Origin: Alphaproteobacteria bacterium
GTDB taxonomy: Bacteria > Pseudomonadota > Alphaproteobacteria > TMED109
Direction of reading: 5' to 3'
DNA length: 64,000 bases
NCBI GenBank assembly: GCA_030828505.1
Contig: JAURCJ010000001.1
Coordinates: 186,001 to 250,000, forward strand
Below the pieces are notes generated by a model, which saw only the letters and a list, made by a program, of their open reading frames with translations, was not told the origin of the DNA and did no database searches. Below are positions 10,319 through 20,057 of this stretch, piece after piece. Every line of letters starts with the position of its first letter. Within the stretch, counting starts at the first letter, position 1. Both the position numbers and the translations under genes were made by a program.

Positions 10319-10812
10319 TTTTTGTTCATAGCTTTATAAGCAGCAACAAACCCTTTTAGTGAATAAGTATCTTTTGTATTAGTGCCTCTTGATGAGATAC
10401 CTCTAACTATCATTGTATTACCTAATTTCATATACTTTATTAAGGCAGCATCATCTTTTTCAGTTTGTGCCCAAGCAGTAGACTTATTAGTAAATAAAAC
10501 AAATGAATGTTTATTATCTATTAAAACGTTCACCTCAGAATTATCTTTAAAAATATACCCTGCTACAAAATTAACAACACCTGTATCTTTAGAACCTTTA
10601 TTTTTAACTACTTGTGCATACACATCACCTCTTTTAGAATATTTACCTTCTTCCTTTTTGGGAAGAGTCATCATTGTACATATCCCTTCCCCATCTTTCC
10701 AATATGTAGCCTGCCAGTCACCATATGTTCCTAAATCATTAGTTGCTTGCCCCCACACAGATGATTGGACTAAAAAGAGAAAAGTAAAAATAGTTATTAA
10801 TAAATTGCACAT
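10309..10812 (-). CDS. Invasion associated locus B (IalB) family secreted protein
   Basis: Signal peptide, YGDWQATYW, ...MMTLPKKEEG; overlaps rlmN start by 10 bp. Confidence 0.7.
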   Translation of the reverse strand: MCNLLITIFTFLFLVQSSVWGQATNDLGTYGDWQATYWKDGEGICTMMTLPKKEEGKYSKRGDVYAQVVKNKGSKDTGVVNFVAGYIFKDNSEVNVLIDNKHSFVLFTNKSTAWAQTEKDDAALIKYMKLGNTMIVRGISSRGTNTKDTYSLKGFVAAYKAMNKKCQ

Positions 10813-10974
10813 ATGTTATTTCTATTAAAATAAAAATTAATTAATTATAAAATAAGAATATATAATATTATGAAGCAAAAAGACAAATCGTTTAAGAAAT
10901 TAATATTTTAGAATTAAAAAAGATTAATATATATTTACTTAAACAGATTTTAAATAAATTTTGAGGATATTTCT

Positions 10975-11949
10975 ATGAAAAGAATGATTGTGAATAAATA
11001 TGGTGGGCCAGAAAATTTATTTCTCGAAGAATGCTCTCCTCCTGATATCAAAGATCTATCAGTAAGAATTAAAGTAGAAAATATCGGAGTCAATTTTGCA
11101 GATACATTAGTTATTAAGGGTAGGTATCAAGAGAGACCTAGACCTCCATTTTCTCCAGGTTTGGAATTATCAGGAACTGTCATTGAGTTAGGTAAAGAAG
11201 TTAAAAATTTAAATATTAATGATAGAGTTATTGGTATAGCAAAATATGGAAGTTATTGTAACGAAATAGTCATGCCAGCTGAAAATGTATATAAGATTCC
11301 CGACAGCATGGATTTTATCACTGCTGCATCTTTTCCAGTTGCCTATGGAACAGCGTATGGGGCAATAGAATGGAAGGGCCAACTTAAAAATAATCAAACA
11401 TGTTTAATACTCGGAGCGGCAGGAGGTGTTGGCTTAGCATGCGTTGAAATTGCGAAAGCATATGGGTCTAATGTAATAGCGGCCGCAGGCAGTGATGCAA
11501 AATGTGAAACATGTAAAATTCATGGGGCAATTAGTACTATAAATTATAATGATGGAGTTTTTAGACATAGTTTAAAAAAATTAGCACCAAATGGTGTTAA
11601 CTTAGTAATTGATATGATAGGTGGAGAATTTGCGGAAGATGCAGTAAAAAACCTCAATTGGGAGGGAAAATTTGTAATAATTGGATTTGCAGGAGGTAAA
11701 ATACCTAAAATTCCTGCAAATCGATTACTTCTACAAAGTGCTTCTGCAATTGGGCTTTATTGGGGGCAATACGCATTTATTAACCCAAAGCTTATAGGTG
11801 ACTCTTTTAATAAATTGATGCAAATGTATAAAGACAAGCAATTGAAACCAAAAATCGGTAAAATATTTAAATTAGAAGATGCAACTGAGGCTTTAAATTA
11901 TTTATTAAGTAGGTCTAATACTGGTAAAATTATTCTTAGCTGTAATTAG
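10975..11949 (+). CDS. NADPH:quinone oxidoreductase family / zinc-type alcohol dehydrogenase-like protein
   Basis: GVNFADTLVIKGRYQERPRPPFSPGLELSGTV; LGAAGGVGLACVEIAKAYG. Confidence 0.9.
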   Translation: MKRMIVNKYGGPENLFLEECSPPDIKDLSVRIKVENIGVNFADTLVIKGRYQERPRPPFSPGLELSGTVIELGKEVKNLNINDRVIGIAKYGSYCNEIVMPAENVYKIPDSMDFITAASFPVAYGTAYGAIEWKGQLKNNQTCLILGAAGGVGLACVEIAKAYGSNVIAAAGSDAKCETCKIHGAISTINYNDGVFRHSLKKLAPNGVNLVIDMIGGEFAEDAVKNLNWEGKFVIIGFAGGKIPKIPANRLLLQSASAIGLYWGQYAFINPKLIGDSFNKLMQMYKDKQLKPKIGKIFKLEDATEALNYLLSRSNTGKIILSCN

Positions 11950-11955
11950 CCTAGA

Positions 11956-12849
11956 ATGTATAAATTAAAAAATACTTGGAGTACATTTAGCCCAAATACG
12001 AAAGGTTTTATATTTATTCTGCTTGCTTCAGCTACCTTTCCTATTATGGGAACAATAATCAAATATTTGACTGCTGAACTCCACCCTTTCCAACTCGCTT
12101 TTTTTCGCTGTTTTTTTGGTTTATTTATTCTTTTTCCAATTATTTTGAAAGATAATTTATCTAAAATATTAAATACTGATAGATTAAAATTGCACGTTAT
12201 AAGAGGATTATTAGGTGTAGGAGCAATCATGGCTGGCTTCACTGCTTTATCTATGATGCCTTTAGCAACTGCGGTAACCTTAGGCTATACTAGAATATTA
12301 TTTTTAGTACCTTTAGCAATACTCTTTATTGGAGAAAAAATTAATTTTATAAGAATTGCTTTAATAATATTAGGTTTTTTAGGAGTAATATTAATAATAG
12401 ATCCCAATAATGAAGCTGGTATTACTTATTATTCAGCTATTATTGCTTTAACTGGAGCATTTTTTGTAAGCTGCGTTAAATTAACTATTAAATCATTAAC
12501 CTCGACCGAATCCACATTAACTATACAGCTATATTATGGAATAATTTCTTCAATTGCATTATTGATACCTTGTATAATTTTTTGGAGCTCAATAAGCCTC
12601 TTTAGTTTACTACTTATATTCGTAGCAGCTATATGTGGAACTATTGCACAGATGCTTACAATTTGGGGTTTAAAAAATAGCACCACTACAGTTGTAATGC
12701 CTGCAGATTATAGCAGACTTATTTTTGCTGGAATTTATGGTTTTATATTATTTAATGAAGTACCATATTTAAATGAAATAATTGGATCTATAATAATAAT
12801 AGCAACAACTATGATAATTCTTTTATTAGATCAAATTAAAAAAAAATAA
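11956..12849 (+). CDS. DMT superfamily (EamA) transporter
   Basis: 297 aa, 10 TM; AELHPFQLAFFRCFFGLFILFPI motif. Confidence 0.9.
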   Translation: MYKLKNTWSTFSPNTKGFIFILLASATFPIMGTIIKYLTAELHPFQLAFFRCFFGLFILFPIILKDNLSKILNTDRLKLHVIRGLLGVGAIMAGFTALSMMPLATAVTLGYTRILFLVPLAILFIGEKINFIRIALIILGFLGVILIIDPNNEAGITYYSAIIALTGAFFVSCVKLTIKSLTSTESTLTIQLYYGIISSIALLIPCIIFWSSISLFSLLLIFVAAICGTIAQMLTIWGLKNSTTTVVMPADYSRLIFAGIYGFILFNEVPYLNEIIGSIIIIATTMIILLLDQIKKK

Positions 12850-12851
12850 TT

Positions 12852-13331
12852 TTATAATACTTTTATATTTAGAGCCAAACAGACTGACCCTAGACATAAA
12901 AAAACTATAATAGTTATAATTTTTCTTAATGGTAAATACCATTGAGGAAGTATATTATTCCTTACTGCTTTGACATCTATAAAAAATATAAGAAGAAATA
13001 ATATCATCAGTAAAACAAATATTGTTAAATAATTTGCTATAAAACCCATTATCAAAAACCAACCTAAAAGTGCAGGAATAATTGATATTAAATAATACTT
13101 AAAAAATTTATCTTTCCTTAACATTGCAGCGCCCCAATGAACTGCTCCAATAAAAGATAAAATTATAATTGAATAGTTAATCAAATTAAATAAAGCCATC
13201 AATTTTAATTCATATGGACCCAACCAAATAACGAGAGATAATATTATAAATGGTAAAGTGCCACCTAGACCAAATATTAACGGCGCCATTGGTATTTTAT
13301 ATATATTAAGGAACGAAAAATATTTAAACAT
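12852..13331 (-). CDS. DUF3429 (TMEM69-like) membrane protein
   Basis: 159 aa, 5 TM; GLGGTLPFI...YSIIILSFIGAVHWGAAM. Confidence 0.75.
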   Translation of the reverse strand: MFKYFSFLNIYKIPMAPLIFGLGGTLPFIILSLVIWLGPYELKLMALFNLINYSIIILSFIGAVHWGAAMLRKDKFFKYYLISIIPALLGWFLIMGFIANYLTIFVLLMILFLLIFFIDVKAVRNNILPQWYLPLRKIITIIVFLCLGSVCLALNIKVL

Positions 13332-13344
13332 TATAAATTTTCCA

Positions 13345-13638
13345 CTATAGGAATTTTGTAAATTCTCTATCCATCAATAAAGCTAAAGTAAAGTCTTTGT
13401 CGGATAAACCTGAAACATCATGCGTTGTAAGAACTACTTCAACCGTATTATATACATTTTTCCATTCAGGATGATGATTTAAGTTTTCGGCTTCTTCTGC
13501 AATATTTGCCATCCATAAAAAAGCATTTTTAAAATTGTTGAATTTGTATTTCTTAAAAATTACTTTCGTATCTTTATTAAGTTGCCAATCCTGTAAACTT
13601 TTTAATTTTTCTGTAATTTCTTTTTGACTTAACTTCAT
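13345..13638 (-). CDS. phhB: Pterin-4a-carbinolamine dehydratase
   Basis: 97 aa; AEEAENLNHHPEWKNVYNTVEVVLTTHDVSGLSDKDFTLA. Confidence 0.95.
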   Translation of the reverse strand: MKLSQKEITEKLKSLQDWQLNKDTKVIFKKYKFNNFKNAFLWMANIAEEAENLNHHPEWKNVYNTVEVVLTTHDVSGLSDKDFTLALLMDREFTKFL

Positions 13639-13825
13639 ATTATAACTTTTTCATTACTATTATAGTTTTATTTTATACTAATAAATAAACAAAATTATAT
13701 AAAAAGTTATATTAATTAGCTTGTAAAATATAGATTTTTTACAATATATAATATATATTACAATTAAAAATATAACTTAAAGCAAAAAATATTTTTTGTT
13801 TTTATAATAATTGGAGTTTTTTAAT

Positions 13826-14572
13826 ATGAAAATTGGTCATTTTAGTTCTAATCCTCAAACGCAAGCTAGGGCTGCTTCTTTAAGTTCAGAAGACGTAGGT
13901 TTACGAGCTTACATGCAAAAAATTTATGGCTACATGACTGTTGGCCTTGCTATTACGGGTTTAATCGCGTGGCTAGTTTCAGGAGCATCAATAGATCAAA
14001 ACGGTCAATATACAGCTCTTGGACAAGCTTTATTTGCCTCTCCTTTAGGCTTTATATTTATGCTTGCGCCACTAGGTTTAGTTATGATGCTATCTATGAG
14101 AATTCAAAAAATGCAAGCTTCTACTGCTCAAACGATGTTTTGGGTTTTATCTGGCTGCTATGGAATATCATTGGCATCAATTTTTTTAGCTTATACTGGT
14201 GAGTCTGTTGCTCGTGTATTTTTTATTTCTTCATCTACCTTTTTAGCTGCTAGTATATATGGATATACTACAAAAAAATCTTTAGCTAATTTTGGTTCTT
14301 TTCTGATGATGGGCCTAATTGGTATTATAATTGCGATGGTAGTAAATATTTTTTTACAATCCACAATGATGCAATTTATGATTAGTGTGTTGGGAGTTTT
14401 AATATTTACTGGTTTAACAGCATATGACACACAAACTTTAAAAGAAATGTATGTAGAAGGAGAAAATGGAGAAACTCAAGTAAAAAAAGCAATTATGGGT
14501 GCTTTAAAACTATATCTTGATTTCTTAAATCTATTTATTATGCTTCTAATGCTTTTAGGCAATAGACGTTAA
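13826..14572 (+). CDS. Bax inhibitor-1/YccA family membrane protein
   Basis: 7 TM; GLRAYMQKIYGYMTVGLAITG; YDTQTLKEMY; start set at ATG 13826 with GGAG upstream rather than the TTG at 13811. Confidence 0.95.
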   Translation: MKIGHFSSNPQTQARAASLSSEDVGLRAYMQKIYGYMTVGLAITGLIAWLVSGASIDQNGQYTALGQALFASPLGFIFMLAPLGLVMMLSMRIQKMQASTAQTMFWVLSGCYGISLASIFLAYTGESVARVFFISSSTFLAASIYGYTTKKSLANFGSFLMMGLIGIIIAMVVNIFLQSTMMQFMISVLGVLIFTGLTAYDTQTLKEMYVEGENGETQVKKAIMGALKLYLDFLNLFIMLLMLLGNRR

Positions 14573-14600
14573 AAATTAATATATATATATAAAAATTTAA

Positions 14601-14633
14601 AGGCGTTAATTTAATTAATTAGCGCCTTTTTTT
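14601..14633 (+). terminator. Rho-independent terminator downstream of the YccA-family gene
   Basis: AGGCGTTAATT / AATTAGCGCCT 11-bp stem (one G-U) with 5-nt loop followed by a T run. Confidence 0.85.
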
Positions 14634-14660
14634 ATAGATAAATAATTGAGAAAGAATAAT

Positions 14661-16532
14661 ATGTCTTATAAAGAAAATTATAAAAATTGGAAAGACGAAC
14701 CAACTAAGTATTGGAAAGAAAAATCTGAAGATATTTATTGGTATAAAAAACCTAAAAAAGTATTGGACTCATCAGATTCTCCTTTCTGGAGCTGGTTTCC
14801 AGACGGAGTATTAAATACTTGTTATAATTGTTTAGATATTCATGTTGAAAATGGGAATGGCAATAGAAATGCTTTAATATATGATAGTCCAGTTACAAAA
14901 ACTAAAATTACCTATACTTATAATGAACTTTTAAATAAAACGGAAAGAATAGCTGGAGCTCTTCAAAATCACGGAGTTACAAAGGGCGACAGAGTTTTAA
15001 TTTACATGCCAATGATTCCAGAGGCAGTTGCGTCAATGCTTGCTTGTGCAAGAATAGGTGCAATTCATGTTGTAGTTTTTGGAGGATTTGCACCTAATGA
15101 ACTAGCTACTAGAATTAATGATTCTAAACCTAAAATTATCATTGCAGGTTCATGTGGAATAGAGCCAGGCAAAATAATTGAATATAAACCCATGCTAGAT
15201 AAAGCAATTGAAATTGCTAATTATAAAGTTAAAAAATGTTTTATCTTTCAAAGAGAAATTTGTGAAGCAAAACTAATTAGTGGAAGAGATTTTAATTTAC
15301 AAGAGTTAATAGATAATTCTGATATTGCTAAACCTGTTCCACTTAAATCAACTGATCCTCTATACATATTGTATACTTCAGGTACGACAGGAGATCCGAA
15401 AGGCATGGTTAGAGATAATGGAGGTCATGCTGTTGCTTTAAAAAATAGTATTAGTATGGTCTATGGTTTAAAGCCAGGTGAAGTTTTTTGGGCAGCATCT
15501 GATATTGGATGGGTAGTTGGTCATTCGTATATAGTTTATGCACCTCTATTAAATGGATGTACTTCAATATTATATGAAGGTAAGCCGACAGGTACTCCAG
15601 ATGCTGGGTCTTTTTGGAGAATTATAAGTGAATATAATGTTGCAGTAATGTTTACTGCTCCAACTGCTTTAAGAGCTATAAAAAGAGATGACCCAAATGG
15701 AGTGGAAATTAATAAATATAGTCTTAAAAATTTTAGAATGCAGTTTTTAGCAGGGGAAAGAGCAGACCCTACGACAATAGAATGGGCTTCAAAACATCTA
15801 AATGTTCCAGTAATAGATCATTGGTGGCAGACAGAAACAGGTTGGGCTATTGCGGGGAATTTTGCTGGCCTAGGTTTATTTGAAATTAAACCAGGTTCTA
15901 CAGGTAAAGCTTCGCCAGGTTTTGATGTACAGTGCTTAGATGAAAATGGAAAAATTAAGCCAATTGGTGAAATAGGATCACTAGCTATTAAATTACCTTT
16001 ACCTCCTAGTTGCAGCTCTACATTATGGCAAGATAAAGCTAGATATAAAAAAGCATATATGGAAGATTATCCTGGTTGGTATAGTAGTGCAGATGCAGGT
16101 TATATTGATAATGAAGGGTATATATGGGTTATGTCACGAACAGATGACATAATTAATTGTGCAGGCCACAGACTATCAACTGGAGCCATGGAAGAAGTTC
16201 TATCTAAACACGAATATATTGCAGAATGCGCTGTTGTAGGGATAGAAGATGAATTAAAAGGACAAATTCCTATGGGCTTTATAGTGATTAATGCTGGCAC
16301 TCAAGAATCTAATGAGAAAATAATTCAAGAAACTATAAGTATGGTAAGAAATGAAATTGGCCCTGTTGCCTCTTTTAGAAAAGTTGTAGTATTAAAGAGA
16401 CTTCCAAAAACTAGGTCAGGTAAAATATTAAGAAGTACAATAGCTTCGATAGTAGACAATAAACCTTATAAAATTCCTGCAACTATTGATGACGCGTCTA
16501 TTCTTGATGAAATTAAAGAAATAATTAAATAA
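14661..16532 (+). CDS. prpE: Propionyl-CoA synthetase / acyl-CoA ligase (PrpE-like)
   Basis: YTSGTTGDPKGMVRDNGGHAVAL; WAASDIGWVVGHSYIVYAPL; DHWWQTETGW; KTRSGKILR; start taken at ATG 14661. Confidence 0.9.
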   Translation: MSYKENYKNWKDEPTKYWKEKSEDIYWYKKPKKVLDSSDSPFWSWFPDGVLNTCYNCLDIHVENGNGNRNALIYDSPVTKTKITYTYNELLNKTERIAGALQNHGVTKGDRVLIYMPMIPEAVASMLACARIGAIHVVVFGGFAPNELATRINDSKPKIIIAGSCGIEPGKIIEYKPMLDKAIEIANYKVKKCFIFQREICEAKLISGRDFNLQELIDNSDIAKPVPLKSTDPLYILYTSGTTGDPKGMVRDNGGHAVALKNSISMVYGLKPGEVFWAASDIGWVVGHSYIVYAPLLNGCTSILYEGKPTGTPDAGSFWRIISEYNVAVMFTAPTALRAIKRDDPNGVEINKYSLKNFRMQFLAGERADPTTIEWASKHLNVPVIDHWWQTETGWAIAGNFAGLGLFEIKPGSTGKASPGFDVQCLDENGKIKPIGEIGSLAIKLPLPPSCSSTLWQDKARYKKAYMEDYPGWYSSADAGYIDNEGYIWVMSRTDDIINCAGHRLSTGAMEEVLSKHEYIAECAVVGIEDELKGQIPMGFIVINAGTQESNEKIIQETISMVRNEIGPVASFRKVVVLKRLPKTRSGKILRSTIASIVDNKPYKIPATIDDASILDEIKEIIK

Positions 16533-16536
16533 TAAT

Positions 16537-16941
16537 ATGCAAGAAAATATAAGGTCTTATGGGCTCATAGTTAGAAAAAAAAAAATATTAGTTTGTAATG
16601 AAAAAATAAATAATTTTAATGCAACTAAGTTTCCTGGAGGAGGAGTCGAAAAAAATGAAACTCCTGAAGACGCACTAATAAGAGAAATAAAGGAAGAATT
16701 AAGTTTAGAATGTTCTATAAAATTACGACTTTATTCTCCAGGCACGTTATTATCTCCATGGAATAATAAGCTATATACTCCTATATATTTTTATATAGAA
16801 ACAAAGGGTAATATTCTTATTCCAAAAAATGAAAATATTACTATAGATTTCTTAACTTCCGAAGAAATATTTAATAAGGATAATGTCGCACAGCCTGAAA
16901 AAAAAGCTTTAGAAAATTTAATAAAATTAGGTAAGTTATAA
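16537..16941 (+). CDS. NUDIX hydrolase
   Basis: FPGGGVEKNETPEDALIREIKEELSL matches the Nudix box. Confidence 0.9.
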   Translation: MQENIRSYGLIVRKKKILVCNEKINNFNATKFPGGGVEKNETPEDALIREIKEELSLECSIKLRLYSPGTLLSPWNNKLYTPIYFYIETKGNILIPKNENITIDFLTSEEIFNKDNVAQPEKKALENLIKLGKL

Positions 16942-16944
16942 GAA

Positions 16945-18099
16945 TTATACAGAAGCTTTCTTAATAAAATTTCTAAAAATAATTAAAAATAAAAATAAAA
17001 TTAAACCACCAAATATATAAGGACTGTTTTTTCCATAAAACTCAAATAAGATTCCTGCCATAGCTGGTCCAATTATCCTGGCAAGAGATGAAATTGACTG
17101 ATTTACTCCTAAAACCCAACCTCTTCTATCTTCAGAAACAATATTTATTACTAATGTAGAAATTGTTGGCATAAAAAGACCTAAACCAAATGCTATTAAT
17201 GCCATAGATAAATAAGCATGATAATATAAATAAGACAACGCTATACAAAGCATTCCAGAAGCAATCAATATCATTCCTGAAATACATAAAAATGATTCAC
17301 CAAATCGCTTAACCAATGGCGCTATTAAAAAACCTTGAACTAAAACTCCACATATTCCAGAAAATGCAAAAATAAATCCATTTTGTTCTGCTCCCCAATT
17401 AAAAGTTCTTTCTGACCAAAGAGAAAATGTGGACTCCATAGATGCAAAAACAACAGTTACTGCAAATGATATTAAAATCAATTGTCTTAAATTAGGTGTT
17501 TTAATTGCTTCTATTAGACTTAATATACGTCTATTTTTGTTATTATTTTTAGAAGGTTTAGTATCTTTCAATATCAACAAAGATAAAGTTAAAGCTATAA
17601 ATGATAATGATGCAGCAATAAGTGGAGGCAAAATAACATTTGGGTTCTTTGGATCTGAGCCAGCCAATATTCCTCCTATAGCAGGCCCAAGAATAAAACC
17701 TATACCGAATGCTGCACCAAATAGCCCCATTGCCTTAGCTCTATTATTTTTATCTGTAATATCAGCTATATAAGCTTGGGCTGTTGAAATATTTCCTGCC
17801 ATAAAGCCTGCTAAGGCCCTAGCAAAAAATAATCCATACAATGTTTGTGAATAAGCCAATAAAATATAAGCAATAATTGATCCTGACAAGGTAATCCATA
17901 TAATTATTCTTCTACCATATTTATCACTTAAATACCCCCAAATTGGTGCTGCCATAAACTGAAAAAAAGAAAAAGTCACCATTAACATAGTAACTTTTTG
18001 AGGAGAAGCCCCATAAGTTTCTGCATAAAAAGGAAGCAATGGAATAATTATACCAAAACCTATCAGATCTATAACAACTACTAATAATAGAGGTACCAA
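16945..18099 (-). CDS. MFS transporter, TetA-like (DHA1) family
   Basis: DLIGFGIIIPLLPFYAETYGASP; GYLSDKYGRRIIIW; 12 TM. Confidence 0.9.
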   Translation of the reverse strand: MVPLLLVVVIDLIGFGIIIPLLPFYAETYGASPQKVTMLMVTFSFFQFMAAPIWGYLSDKYGRRIIIWITLSGSIIAYILLAYSQTLYGLFFARALAGFMAGNISTAQAYIADITDKNNRAKAMGLFGAAFGIGFILGPAIGGILAGSDPKNPNVILPPLIAASLSFIALTLSLLILKDTKPSKNNNKNRRILSLIEAIKTPNLRQLILISFAVTVVFASMESTFSLWSERTFNWGAEQNGFIFAFSGICGVLVQGFLIAPLVKRFGESFLCISGMILIASGMLCIALSYLYYHAYLSMALIAFGLGLFMPTISTLVINIVSEDRRGWVLGVNQSISSLARIIGPAMAGILFEFYGKNSPYIFGGLILFLFLIIFRNFIKKASV

Positions 18100-18125
18100 T
18101 TAATTATCTCAATTAATAGTTAATA

Positions 18126-19061
18126 TCATTTGAAAAACCTACCATACTGAATAAATTTTTCTTTTCTGTAAAATAATAATTTATCTTGTGAATAATTTTT
18201 TATTTCATCTAATGATTTTTTTATAGCATCTTCTACATTTTTAATAGTTAAGGTATGATCCCTATGAGCACCTCCAATTGGTTCATCTATAACTTCTTCT
18301 ATAATTTTATTTTCTTTTAGAATTTTAGCTGTAATACCTAATGAATCTGCAGCTTGTTCTGCTTTATTATTATCTCTCCATAAAATTGAGGCACATCCTT
18401 CAGGAGAAATTACAGAGTAAATAGCATTTTGAAGCATTAACACTTTATTAGCTGATGCTAATGCAATAGCCCCTCCAGACCCTCCTTCTCCAATAATAAT
18501 ACTTATAATTGGAACTTTTATTTCTAATGATGTTTGAATACAAGAAGCTATTGCTTCAGCCTGCCCTCTTTCTTCTGCACCAACTCCAGGATATGCTCCT
18601 GCCGTATCTACAAAAGTAATTATAGGAATATTAAACTTATCTGCAAGCTTCATTAAACGGTTTGCTTTTCTATATCCTTCTGGTCTTGCCATTCCAAAAT
18701 TGTGCTTTAAGCGTGATTCAGTATCAGAACCCTTCTCTTGTCCAATTACTAATACAGTTTCATTATGAAAATAACCTAATCCACTAATTATTGCTTTGTC
18801 ATCTGAATAGCTTCTATCACCAGACAGAACCTGAAAGTCCTTAATTAGAGCATTTATATAATGACTTGCATGTGGCCTATTAGTATGTCGAGCCACTTGA
18901 GTTATTTGCCAAGGAGTTAATTTTGCATAAGTTTTTTTAAGAAAACTATTTACATCTCTTTGCATTGAAAAAACTTCTTTATTTTTATTATCTAAAAGCG
19001 ATAAATCTCTAATTTTAGCTTCAAGTTCTATAATAGGTTGCTCAAAATCCAAAAAATGCAT
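18126..19061 (-). CDS. accA: Acetyl-CoA carboxylase carboxyltransferase subunit alpha
   Basis: FLDFEQPIIELEAKI; RPEGYRKANRLMKLADKFNIPIITFVDTAGAYPGVGAEERGQAEAIA. Confidence 0.98.
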   Translation of the reverse strand: MHFLDFEQPIIELEAKIRDLSLLDNKNKEVFSMQRDVNSFLKKTYAKLTPWQITQVARHTNRPHASHYINALIKDFQVLSGDRSYSDDKAIISGLGYFHNETVLVIGQEKGSDTESRLKHNFGMARPEGYRKANRLMKLADKFNIPIITFVDTAGAYPGVGAEERGQAEAIASCIQTSLEIKVPIISIIIGEGGSGGAIALASANKVLMLQNAIYSVISPEGCASILWRDNNKAEQAADSLGITAKILKENKIIEEVIDEPIGGAHRDHTLTIKNVEDAIKKSLDEIKNYSQDKLLFYRKEKFIQYGRFFK

Positions 19062-19144
19062 AATTACTCCTCTTATGGTTAACTAATACTAATTAAATAT
19101 AATTTTGTAAAAGTAATTTTTATATATAATTTTTAAATAATAAT

Positions 19145-20053
19145 TCATCCATTTTCCATAGGATGAGAACTTAGAGCTAATTTTTTTTTATCATCTACAA
19201 TATGTGTATATATTTGAACAGTAGAAATATCTGCATGACCAAGCATTTCTTGTAATACTCTAAGGTCTGCTCCTCCTGACAACATATGAGTAGCAAATGT
19301 ATGCCTTAAAATATGAGGAGAAATACTTAAATGTGCTACACTTGTTTTAGCAACAACATTTTTTAATAACTGTGCAAATCTTCTTGAAGTTAAATAACCC
19401 TTAATGCCAGATGAAGGAAATAAATACTCAGAACTTTGTCCTTTAGCTAAATATAATGACCTCACCTCTAAATAGTTTTTTATAGCACCACAGGCATTTT
19501 CTCCAAATGGAACTATCCTCTCTCTACCACCTTTTCCTATAATAAATATAGAATTATTATTAAAATTAATAGCATTCAACGGCATACTAACTAACTCCTC
19601 AACCCTCAAACCAGTTGAGTACATAATTTCTACTAAAGCCAAAAGTCTAATATTATTTGGAGTAAGTTCTCTTTTTATATATTCAATAATTTCTTCTATC
19701 TGTTTTATTGATAATACTATTGGAATATTATTTATTTTTTTAGGTGCTTCTATGCTTTTTGTTGGGTCTAGCTTAATAATACCTTCAACATGAAGAAATT
19801 TATAAAATTCCTTTATAGAGGATAATTTTCTTAAGTAGCTATTTCTATTTATATTATTATCAGAAAGAGATATTAACCAATCTGAAATATGTTTTGTCTC
19901 AACACTTGATATAGGAGAATTATAATTAATATTAATAAATTTAATAAATGACTTAATATCTGACTTATAGGCTCTGAGAGTATTTCTTGAAGAAAGCTTC
20001 TCTGATAAAAGCATTTCTTCAAATAATAATAATAAATCTAAACCATCTTCCAT
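19145..20053 (-). CDS. xerD: Site-specific tyrosine recombinase XerD-type
   Basis: YSTGLRVEELVSMPL; HILRHTFATHMLSGGADLRVLQEMLGHADISTVQIYTHI catalytic motifs. Confidence 0.92.
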   Translation of the reverse strand: MEDGLDLLLLFEEMLLSEKLSSRNTLRAYKSDIKSFIKFININYNSPISSVETKHISDWLISLSDNNINRNSYLRKLSSIKEFYKFLHVEGIIKLDPTKSIEAPKKINNIPIVLSIKQIEEIIEYIKRELTPNNIRLLALVEIMYSTGLRVEELVSMPLNAINFNNNSIFIIGKGGRERIVPFGENACGAIKNYLEVRSLYLAKGQSSEYLFPSSGIKGYLTSRRFAQLLKNVVAKTSVAHLSISPHILRHTFATHMLSGGADLRVLQEMLGHADISTVQIYTHIVDDKKKLALSSHPMENG

Positions 20054-20057
20054 ATAA

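Noticed and set aside
13969-14202. 77-aa plus ORF
   Set aside because: Out-of-frame shadow of the YccA-family gene
19076-19100. Possible CtrA box (TTAA-N7-TTAA) before accA
   Set aside because: Spacing between TTAA half-sites is wrong and TTAA is common by chance at this base composition
19145-20053. Tyrosine recombinase as sign of an integrated mobile element
   Set aside because: Matches chromosomal XerD and sits in a housekeeping context (accA, aroK); no att repeats, tRNA or phage genes nearby
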